From: JANXQG01 sp037147235
Lineage (GTDB): Bacteria; Planctomycetota; Planctomycetia; Pirellulales; Thermoguttaceae
NCBI GenBank assembly: GCA_037147235.1
Contig: JBAWVO010000356.1
Location: 1 to 6,170 of the forward strand
Direction: 5' to 3'
DNA length: 6,170 nucleotides
Shown: positions 1 to 5,496 of the stretch, one piece after another
How the letters are laid out: every line of letters begins with the position of its first letter
Numbering within the stretch: the first letter of the stretch is position 1
The notes under the pieces: generated by a model
Told to the model about the DNA's origin: nothing
Database searches by the model: none
The model's input: the letters and a program-made list of their open reading frames with translations, nothing else
Translations under genes and position numbers: made by a program

Positions 1-5
1 CCCCC

Positions 6-1154
6 ATGCCCAAAAAACGCCTATTCACTCCTGGTCCCGTCGAAGTTCCGCAAGCAGCCTTATTGGCCATGGCCCGGCAGGTCCGCCATCATCGCACGGC
101 CGAGTTCCGCAGCACGATGAGCGAAGTGTTTGAAGGGCTGAAATACGCATTTCAGACCGCCAACGACGTACTCATCCTCTCCTGCTCCGGCACGGGAGGC
201 ATGGAAGCGGCCGTGGTGAACCTTGTGCCTCGTGGCGGTAAGGCACTGGTGCTGGAATCAGGTAAGTTCGCTGAACGGTGGCGGCTGATCGCCGAACGGT
301 TCGGCATCGAGGTCGTGCGGTATGAACTCCCTTGGGGCGAGGCGTTTGAAGCGGCCGAGGTCGAGCGACTGCTCAAACAACATCCGGATGTCGTGGCCGT
401 TTTCTCGACCTTGCAGGAAACGAGTACCGGCGTGGGCCACGATATCGAGGCGATTGGCCGCGTGGTGCGGAACAGCCCGGCCTTGCTGGTCGTCGATGGC
501 ATCAGCGGCGTCGGCGCGATGGAGTGCCGCACCGACGCTTGGGGTATCGACGTGCTGGTCGTCGGCGCGCAGAAAGCGATGATGACCCCGCCAGGACTGG
601 CATTCCTGGCCGTCAGCTCTCGGGCGTGGCGGCAGATGGAATCGATCGCCCGGCCTGCTTTCTACTTCGATCTGCTGGCCTACCGCAAGGCGGCTCAAAC
701 GGGCGAAACCCCCTATACGCCGGCCATCCCGTTGATCGAGGCCCTGGCCGAAAGCCTGCGACTGATCCGCAACACGGGCATCGAGACGCTTTGGGCGCGC
801 TCGAAGTTGCTTTCGCGGGCCACGCTCGCCGGCATCGCCGCCTTGGGCCTGAAGCCAGTGGCCAAGCGGCCGGCGGAAGGTGTTTCGGCCGTCTACCTGC
901 CGGAAAACATTGACGGCAAGAAATTTCTGACGCGGTTGGAAGAGCGGTTTGGGATAAAATTGGGGGGAGGGCAGGGGCCACTGAAGGGCAAAATTTTTCG
1001 TATCGCCCAAATGGGCCTCGTGGACGAGGTCGATATCCTCGGCTGCCTAGCGGCGATCGAGCTTGTCCTGCTGGAGATGGGGGAAAACGTCGTTCTAGGC
1101 TCCGCCGTGGCTGCGGCAGGGAGGGAACTGGGGGGAATGACAAAATCCGAATGA
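6..1154 (+). CDS. Class-V PLP aminotransferase, alanine-glyoxylate / serine-pyruvate type
   Basis: A 382-residue cytosolic fold-type I aminotransferase, close to the usual family length of about 380. In order it shows the N-terminal FTPGPVEVP motif (residues 7-15), the phosphate-binding SGTGGMEAA segment (61-69), the pyridine-binding Asp in VVDGIS (Asp164), the Schiff-base lysine in VVGAQKAMMTPPG (Lys190), the YTPAIPLIEAL segment (237-247), and the substrate-carboxylate Arg in FRIAQMG (Arg332). All key residues are present, so it should be active. Family members transfer the amino group of alanine or serine to glyoxylate or a 2-oxo acid; related enzymes work in glycine/serine metabolism and can stand in for phosphoserine aminotransferase next to serA. 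The sequence does not settle the substrate. The ATG at 6 gives the full expected N-terminus, but only five bases precede it, so no ribosome site or promoter can be judged. It converges on the yycJ-like gene 72 bases downstream. Confidence 0.93.
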   Translation: MPKKRLFTPGPVEVPQAALLAMARQVRHHRTAEFRSTMSEVFEGLKYAFQTANDVLILSCSGTGGMEAAVVNLVPRGGKALVLESGKFAERWRLIAERFGIEVVRYELPWGEAFEAAEVERLLKQHPDVVAVFSTLQETSTGVGHDIEAIGRVVRNSPALLVVDGISGVGAMECRTDAWGIDVLVVGAQKAMMTPPGLAFLAVSSRAWRQMESIARPAFYFDLLAYRKAAQTGETPYTPAIPLIEALAESLRLIRNTGIETLWARSKLLSRATLAGIAALGLKPVAKRPAEGVSAVYLPENIDGKKFLTRLEERFGIKLGGGQGPLKGKIFRIAQMGLVDEVDILGCLAAIELVLLEMGENVVLGSAVAAAGRELGGMTKSE

Positions 1155-1172
1155 CGAAGGGATCGGTGCAAG

Positions 1173-1214
1173 CCCCTGTCCTCTCCATTTCTCTTCACCC
1201 CTTTTTCCGCCTCC
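1173..1214 (+). terminator. Pyrimidine-rich tract, possible Rho-dependent stop for the aminotransferase gene
   Basis: The 72-base gap between the two convergent genes (1155-1226) has no stem-loop followed by a T run on either strand. It holds a stretch in which 38 of 42 plus-strand bases are C or T and G is nearly absent (only 1178 and 1209). C-rich, G-poor RNA right after a stop codon is the usual look of a Rho utilisation site. Only composition supports this, so it is a weak call; the tract would serve the plus-strand transcript. Confidence 0.22.
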
Positions 1215-1226
1215 GTTGGGGAACGG

Positions 1227-1991
1227 TCATATTTCCATCACCCCACTGACCTCATGCCGAGTCGCAACGAACAACGGTAGCCGGTTGCCTAGAATCTTGC
1301 GATGCGTGGCGAGAGCAAGTTCCAAAGTGTTACTGTCTCGGGAAAGATGGCCCAGGCACGCCCATCGCATTCGCTTTGAGGAAGCCGTCCGCAAAAGCTC
1401 GGCGGCGTCGAAGTTGGAGATATGGCCTGCTGGGCCTGCAATGCGTTTTTTGAGCCAGTCTGGGTAGGAACTATTGGCGAGCATGTCGGGATCGTAGTTG
1501 CTTTCCAGCAGCACGGCGTCCAGCGATGCGATTACGTCGCCCAGGCCGTTGAACACATGCCCCAAGTCCGTCATGATGCCCAGGCGGTGTTTGCCGTCGT
1601 CCACGACGAACACCACGCCATCTTCGGCATCGTGGGGTGTGGGAATGGTTTCCACATGGATCTTACCGAAGGAAAGCGTTTCCCCGGACTGGAAATGCTG
1701 AAGGTCTCCGATCTCGCCCAGTGCATATCGCTCGGCCGCCCCGTAGGTCTTGGCCGTGGCATAGATTGGCAAGCCGAACGTGCGGTTCAGGATTCCCATG
1801 TTGCGGGAGTGGTCGGCATGGTCGTGGGAAATCAGGACGGCATCGACCGCATTTGCATCAAGATCATGCAGGGCGAGCCGATCCTGGACTTGGCTGCCAC
1901 TGATTCCGGCGTCGAACAGGAGCTTAACACCATCGGCCTCGACGTAGACGCAGTTGCCGTTGCTGCCGGATTGAAGGGAAATGACTCGCAT
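1227..1991 (-). CDS. yycJ: MBL-fold metallo-hydrolase, YycJ/WalJ type
   Basis: A 254-residue cytosolic metallo-beta-lactamase-fold hydrolase that opens with MRVISLQSGSNGNC, typical of the YycJ/WalJ branch. The metal site is complete: SHDHADH (residues 55-61, ligands His56, His58, Asp60, His61), TPHDA (His120), TDLGH (Asp142), GPAGHISN (His190) and LGHLS (His215). The LLESNYDPDML segment (161-170) is also typical. YycJ proteins are two-metal nucleases; Bacillus members have been linked to 5'-3' DNA exonuclease activity in mismatch repair and to the WalRK locus. No walRK genes are visible here. I chose the ATG at 1991 because the family homology starts there. An upstream in-frame start at 2060 would add 23 unlike residues encoded across the tandem palindromes. 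There is no Shine-Dalgarno site; an extended -10 box lies six bases before the ATG, suggesting leaderless expression. It is on the same strand as the hydrogenase cluster but 123 bases beyond it. Confidence 0.9.
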   Translation of the reverse strand: MRVISLQSGSNGNCVYVEADGVKLLFDAGISGSQVQDRLALHDLDANAVDAVLISHDHADHSRNMGILNRTFGLPIYATAKTYGAAERYALGEIGDLQHFQSGETLSFGKIHVETIPTPHDAEDGVVFVVDDGKHRLGIMTDLGHVFNGLGDVIASLDAVLLESNYDPDMLANSSYPDWLKKRIAGPAGHISNFDAAELLRTASSKRMRWACLGHLSRDSNTLELALATHRKILGNRLPLFVATRHEVSGVMEI

Positions 1992-1997
1992 GGGAGT

Positions 1998-2006
1998 ATT
2001 GTACCA
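1998..2006 (-). promoter_or_regulatory. Extended -10 promoter box of yycJ, probably giving a leaderless mRNA
   Basis: Reading the minus strand, TGG-TACAAT sits with its last base seven positions before the ATG at 1991. This fits an extended -10 element (TGn plus a TATAAT-like hexamer, five of six matches). The start site would then fall on or next to the A of the ATG, leaving no leader. That agrees with the absence of any purine-rich ribosome site. No good -35 is seen at 17 bases (the hexamer there is TTTCAA), which is usual for extended -10 promoters. The call rests on pattern only. Confidence 0.42.
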
Positions 2007-2030
2007 CAAGACTGCCTGCCTTGAAAGCGG

Positions 2031-2056
2031 ACTGGCATGCCTGACTGGCATGCCTG
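2031..2056. repeat. Tandem 13-bp duplication carrying two GGCATGCC palindromes
   Basis: The unit ACTGGCATGCCTG occurs twice with no gap (2031-2043 and 2044-2056). Each copy holds the perfect 8-bp palindrome GGCATGCC, at 2034-2041 and 2047-2054, so the centres are 13 bp apart, a little over one helical turn. Relative to a start site at 1991 the palindromes lie at about -43 to -50 and -56 to -63, a position suited to a regulator of yycJ. The rest of the 1992-2114 gap shows no gene and no clear terminator for the DUF3592 gene that ends at 2115. The duplication is certain; a binding function is inference. Confidence 0.6.
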
Positions 2057-2114
2057 ACAACGGACTGATCCATGACGAGAGAAGGGGCTTGATAAAATTA
2101 TTTGCTGGCCCAAT

Positions 2115-3893
2115 CTATTTCTTTGCGGTATCTTGTTGCTGGCCCATCGCTTGCTCGATCTGGCGAATGACCGATGACGCCAGACGTTTCCCGAGTATCC
2201 GCTTACTGGCTGTGACCGTCTTCCCCGCCAAGCAGACAATGTCGATGTCGTAATATACCTTCTCACCTTGTCCCGCGCGGCTGGTGAGTACGATATTTTT
2301 AACATCGGACGCTCCGATCCGCTGTTCACGGCCGAGGCCAAAGAGTCCGCCGACGATCGTTAAACCGTGGGGTGACGCGTCGACCGCGCTGCTATAGAAC
2401 CAGGCCGACGCGCTGAATGCCAAACAAAGCAATCCGACAAGCCCAAACACCGCGCCGAAGATCGTGTTGATCCACCATTCCGCACCCATGTAGAACATTA
2501 CAAACGGCACGGCGAAAAAAACAAGCCCAAACACCGTTAGAAAAAATGCCACGCCGGGAGCCCGAGCCATCGGAAAGACTAGCCGGCAGCCTTCGCCAGT
2601 GAGTGATTCCATCTTGACGACGCCCGCCTCATGAAGATCGCGATCCAGGTTTTCTGGGGCGGCGTACTCGGCAATCAGGCTCTGATCGACAACAAAATTG
2701 GGGTCGCTCTCAATGGTCTTGAACACGGGCACATCAAAGGTGGTCGAGTAATCGAGCCCGGACGTCTTCGCCGACACTTCAAGCCGCCAAATCGTTTGGT
2801 CGTTCGCATTTGTCTTGTCGGTCGGACGACAGTCGTACGGAATCCGGAACAGCACCGGAATCGCCGATCTCGCGGGATCGTTTTGCAGAAAATCGCGGGC
2901 GATAAGCTGCTCGTCCTGCCACAAGACCGATTCGGACGTGCTGCTGTTCTTGCCTCTTTGGGTAGTTACTCTCTGAACGCAGTTGAGCGTTAGACGAAAC
3001 CCGTCTTCCGGTTGGACTTTTGCCGAAGTGCGAATCACGCCGGCGAGTTGCCCGCCGATGACTCCCGGCATGGAGGCCATCTCGAACACCGATTGACCGT
3101 ACTTGCGCCAGCGCAGCATGGAAACAATGGTGCAGAGAACCAGAATCGCACCAATGACGGGAAAAACCAATATGAGAAAGACAAGTCGGTTGCCTTTGGC
3201 AAACGCCTCGTAACGAAATACCAGCAACGCCGGCACGGAAATCAAGTTCCAAAAGAAGGTACATACCAACAAGACAATCGCGGCGGTCTTGGCGGAGGAA
3301 CTGATTTTTCCGTCGGCCCAGTCTTTTTTGCACAACCAAGGTTCATCGGGGTGAAGAGCGACCAGCGCGCTGTCGCCCTTTGTCTTGCGATAGCCGAGTA
3401 CGGAGAATGTCAACATTCCAAACCCCGCCGCACCGAATACAGTCGCGAAGATCATTTGGAAGCCGACCATCGACCAGCGCAGATCGCGAAAGAGAATCGC
3501 TTCGGCCGGTCGTTCAGAATTGACGTAACAACGGAACGGGCTACTCGATTTCTGGTGTTCGCTCAACTGGCGATGCACATCCTGGTGAAACGAACCGACG
3601 TTGTCGCGGCCACCATTAATGCTAACCCGGTTGCCGGTGTACTGCCGGCCCTGGTAATGATATGTGTACTCGGCGGTTGCTCTATAGGTGGCACCGCCCT
3701 TGCGGCCCCTGTGGGTTTCCAGTTCCGCACGGACGATTGTGGCGGGCCTCTCTTCCCAACTCCGCATCTTCCAATGCTCAAGGATCCCGGAAAACAGCCA
3801 CACGCCCGCGCCAACACCGACGGCCGTGAATGGCAATGCGAATAGAATGAGAAAGCCGAATCTCTTTTTCGTCGCGGAGGTGTTGGGTGTCAA
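2115..3893 (-). CDS. Six-helix membrane protein with an N-terminal DUF3592 region
   Basis: A 592-residue protein of unknown function. Hydrophobic helices lie at about 13-37, 143-167, 203-226, 236-260, 446-469 and 474-499. Positive charges after the even helices (YRK at 168, RWRKYG at 261) and at 9-11 place both ends in the cytoplasm. Residues 48-140 outside the membrane match the DUF3592 pattern (PATIVRAELE, YTYHYQGRQYTG, CYVNSERPAEAILF). The HPDEPWLCKKDWADGKI loop (181-197) is also typical of larger members. The cytosolic middle part (about 266-395) reads as a beta sandwich, with IPVLFRIP, WRLEVSAKTSGLDY and FDVPVF reminiscent of arrestin-like domains; that is inference. The C-terminal 505-592 segment resembles a small PH-like strand-rich tail. 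The start is a TTG whose T-T-G-A overlaps the rhuM stop by four bases. The upstream purines (AGAAAG) are a weak ribosome site, so coupling to rhuM translation is likely. Without the TTG the first helix would be lost. Confidence 0.82.
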   Translation of the reverse strand: MTPNTSATKKRFGFLILFALPFTAVGVGAGVWLFSGILEHWKMRSWEERPATIVRAELETHRGRKGGATYRATAEYTYHYQGRQYTGNRVSINGGRDNVGSFHQDVHRQLSEHQKSSSPFRCYVNSERPAEAILFRDLRWSMVGFQMIFATVFGAAGFGMLTFSVLGYRKTKGDSALVALHPDEPWLCKKDWADGKISSSAKTAAIVLLVCTFFWNLISVPALLVFRYEAFAKGNRLVFLILVFPVIGAILVLCTIVSMLRWRKYGQSVFEMASMPGVIGGQLAGVIRTSAKVQPEDGFRLTLNCVQRVTTQRGKNSSTSESVLWQDEQLIARDFLQNDPARSAIPVLFRIPYDCRPTDKTNANDQTIWRLEVSAKTSGLDYSTTFDVPVFKTIESDPNFVVDQSLIAEYAAPENLDRDLHEAGVVKMESLTGEGCRLVFPMARAPGVAFFLTVFGLVFFAVPFVMFYMGAEWWINTIFGAVFGLVGLLCLAFSASAWFYSSAVDASPHGLTIVGGLFGLGREQRIGASDVKNIVLTSRAGQGEKVYYDIDIVCLAGKTVTASKRILGKRLASSVIRQIEQAMGQQQDTAKK

Positions 3894-4936
3894 GGAAATT
3901 CTTTCTGTTTTTGCTGCTCGATCTGCTTTAGCTCATCCAAGCTCTTTGCGAAGTGATGGTCTATTGGCTGGGGCAATGCCGCCTGTGATTGGTGGTATCT
4001 CGCGAACTCGATCTCGGCCTTCTCGACTGCCTGCTCGTGGGAAATCTTACCGGCATGCGTGAGGATGTCGCGATCACTCAAGCGGAGGAAGTCATCGAGC
4101 TTGGCAATCCAGTCGGCCATGTGCATCGGCCGGCGGCTGCGAGCCTGCAATTCGGCGAAGTCCAGGTACGCGGAGACGATCAAGTTTAGCATCTCAATCT
4201 CTGTCTGATTGAGGTAGTTCTTTGCAATGCTGACTTCGGTCTTGCGCGGTCGATCACCCGCCCATGAGGTGAGTCCCATGTGCGGTTGAGACGCATCGGC
4301 TCGACCATGGATGATCTCGGCCGCTGTGTGACCGTGGGTTGCCCAGTGCATCTTATTCTGCACGGTTTTGAAGAAGAGTTGGGATGCCTCGTCGCTCGGG
4401 TCGTAATCGATGCTGGTGGCGTAGATATCGAGTACCTTCCGCCAGAAGACCCGTTCCGAGGAGCGGATGTCGCGGATCCGGGCCAGTAGTTCCTCAAAAT
4501 AGTTACCGCCCCCGGCCCGCTTGAGCCGCTCGTCGTCCAGGGTGAACCCCTTGATGAGATACTCCCGGAGCCGCTCGGTCGCCCAGATGCGGAACTGGGT
4601 GCCCTGGGGGGAACACACCCGGTAACCAACAGCGATGATGGCTTCGAGATTGTAGTGGTCAACCGTCCGTCGAATCTGACGGTTCCCTTCGGTTTGAACT
4701 ATTAAGGAACGCTTAATAGTTGCCTCGGGGGAGAGTTCCCTCTCGTCGTAAATGGTCTTCAAGTGTTGGTTTACGTTCGGGACGGTCGTCTGAAACAGTT
4801 CTGCCATTGCCCGCTGCGACAGCCAGACGGTGTCGCCTTCGAGCCGAACCTCAATCCGGGGGGTGCCATCTCGGGGCTGGTACAGGATTAACTGACCGGA
4901 CGGTTCGGAAGCCGGGGCTGGCAGGTTGTCGGTCAT
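3890..4936 (-). CDS. rhuM: RhuM family protein (Virulence_RhuM)
   Basis: A full-length 348-residue RhuM protein. The N-terminal part (about 27-125) holds a helix-turn-helix-like stretch, VWLSQRAMAELFQTTVPNVNQHL (37-59), then the family segments QTEGNRQIRRTVDHYNLEAIIAVGYRV and FRIWATERLREYLIKGFTLDDERLKR. The C-terminal part has NKMHWATHGHTAAEIIHGRAD (194-214), GLTSW, AKNYLNQTEIEMLNLIVSAYLDFAELQA (238-265) and MHMADWIAKLDDFL. The name comes from a Salmonella pathogenicity-island gene, but the biochemical role is unknown. Relatives are often seen in mobile or defence regions, including type I restriction loci; the N-terminus suggests nucleic-acid binding. I prefer the ATG at 4936, which has GGAG eight bases upstream. 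A GTG at 4957 overlapping the NuoE-like stop would add seven residues (reading MKNGEDA). The frame ends in a four-base overlap with the DUF3592 start. No transposase or restriction gene is visible nearby. Confidence 0.92.
   Translation of the reverse strand: MTDNLPAPASEPSGQLILYQPRDGTPRIEVRLEGDTVWLSQRAMAELFQTTVPNVNQHLKTIYDERELSPEATIKRSLIVQTEGNRQIRRTVDHYNLEAIIAVGYRVCSPQGTQFRIWATERLREYLIKGFTLDDERLKRAGGGNYFEELLARIRDIRSSERVFWRKVLDIYATSIDYDPSDEASQLFFKTVQNKMHWATHGHTAAEIIHGRADASQPHMGLTSWAGDRPRKTEVSIAKNYLNQTEIEMLNLIVSAYLDFAELQARSRRPMHMADWIAKLDDFLRLSDRDILTHAGKISHEQAVEKAEIEFARYHQSQAALPQPIDHHFAKSLDELKQIEQQKQKEFP
4697..4721. repeat. Perfect 10-bp inverted repeat with 5-base loop inside rhuM
   Basis: AACTATTAAG (4697-4706) and CTTAATAGTT (4712-4721) are exact reverse complements around GAACG. 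The dyad is AT-rich within a GC-rich gene and covers RhuM residues Thr73-Val80 of TIKRSLIVQ. On the coding strand it uses TTA and ATA codons, which look uncommon in the surrounding genes. It could form an RNA hairpin early in the rhuM message or serve as a protein-binding dyad; neither is shown. Confidence 0.6.
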
Positions 4937-4944
4937 GGCGTCTT

Positions 4945-4948
4945 CTCC
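4945..4948 (-). promoter_or_regulatory. Ribosome binding site deciding the rhuM start
   Basis: GGAG on the minus strand, eight bases before the ATG at 4936 and six bases past the stop of the NuoE-like gene. It favours the ATG over the GTG at 4957, which would have no such site at a good distance. Its closeness to the preceding stop suits re-initiation by ribosomes finishing the upstream gene. Confidence 0.6.
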
Positions 4949-4953
4949 GTTTT

Positions 4954-5496
4954 TCACCCCTTCGCCTTCTTCAGATACTTGCTCAAGATCACCGGCACCT
5001 GGTCGGCGGTGACTTCGCCATGTACTTGGCCGTCGATGACGACGACGGGGGCCAGGCCGCAGGTTCCGACGCAGCGGGCTACTTCGAGGCTGAACATGCC
5101 GTCCTTGCTCGTCTCGCCCCAGGTGATGCCCAACTCGCTGATCAGACGCCGCGCAACGTGGTCAGCACCTTTGACGTAGCAGGCGGTGCCGAGGCAGACG
5201 TTGATGATAAACTTGCCGCGGGGCTGCAATCGGAAGAAATGATAGAAGCTGGCCACGCCCGACACCTTCGCCGCCGGTACTTGCAGCAACTGCGCGACGG
5301 CGTCAAGTTGCGCCGCATTGAGCCAGCCATGCTGCGCTTGCACGCGATGCAGGATCGCGATGAGTTGGCTCTCCGGTTGCGGGTCGCTACGGCACGCATC
5401 AATGAACTGGCAGATCGATTCGCCCAAGACTTCTCGGGACATGTTCTGCACATATTCCCAATTGTCGGTCGAACAGGCACAAACACAAGGACTCAT
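4954..5496 (-). CDS. hndA: NuoE-like [2Fe-2S] subunit (24 kDa / HndA-HydC type)
   Basis: A 180-residue thioredoxin-fold iron-sulfur protein. A helical N-terminal domain (about 21-92, with LIAILHRVQAQHGWLNAAQLDAVAQLL and VSGVASFYHFF) is followed by the ferredoxin-like domain. Its four cluster ligands are all present: Cys101 and Cys106 in CLGTACYVKGA, and Cys142 and Cys146 in CVGTCGLAPVVVI. In complex I this is NuoE; beside a [FeFe] hydrogenase it is more likely the small electron-transfer subunit of an NAD(P)-linked hydrogenase, working with a NuoF-like flavoprotein that is not in this window. The ATG at 5496 shares ATGA with the hydrogenase stop and has GAGG six bases upstream, so it is favoured over the internal Met19. 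The chosen start gives an unusual cysteine-rich leader, with Cys at 4, 6 and 8, ahead of the conserved region. The rhuM start lies just beyond its stop. Confidence 0.92.
   Translation of the reverse strand: MSPCVCACSTDNWEYVQNMSREVLGESICQFIDACRSDPQPESQLIAILHRVQAQHGWLNAAQLDAVAQLLQVPAAKVSGVASFYHFFRLQPRGKFIINVCLGTACYVKGADHVARRLISELGITWGETSKDGMFSLEVARCVGTCGLAPVVVIDGQVHGEVTADQVPVILSKYLKKAKG

Noticed and set aside
258..1010. Minus-strand open frame of 250 codons opposite the aminotransferase gene
   Set aside because: It is an antisense shadow of a gene with every catalytic motif; its translation is rich in Arg, Gly and Pro and shows no family pattern.
1155..1226. Intrinsic terminator between the convergent genes
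   Set aside because: The only pairing seen is a four-base CCCC/GGGG match with a long loop and no following T run on either strand.
1422..2024. Plus-strand open frame of 200 codons
   Set aside because: It lies antisense to the yycJ-like gene, whose metal-binding motifs are complete; the plus-strand product has no recognisable domain.
2031..2056. Start of a CRISPR array or other repeat cluster
   Set aside because: There are only two directly adjoining 13-bp units with no spacers; nothing else in the window repeats this way.
1992..2060. N-terminal extension of the yycJ-like protein from the start at 2060
   Set aside because: It would begin just upstream of the tandem palindromes and run through them and the promoter; family homology begins exactly at the ATG at 1991.
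3012..3845. Plus-strand open frame of 277 codons
   Set aside because: It lies antisense to the DUF3592 gene; composition-driven, with no hydrophobic or domain pattern of its own.
4954..5496. Reading the NuoE-like gene as part of respiratory complex I
   Set aside because: The adjoining overlapping gene has the [FeFe] hydrogenase L3 motif with MACPGGC, and no nuo membrane or NuoD/NuoG-type genes are seen, so a hydrogenase subunit is more likely.
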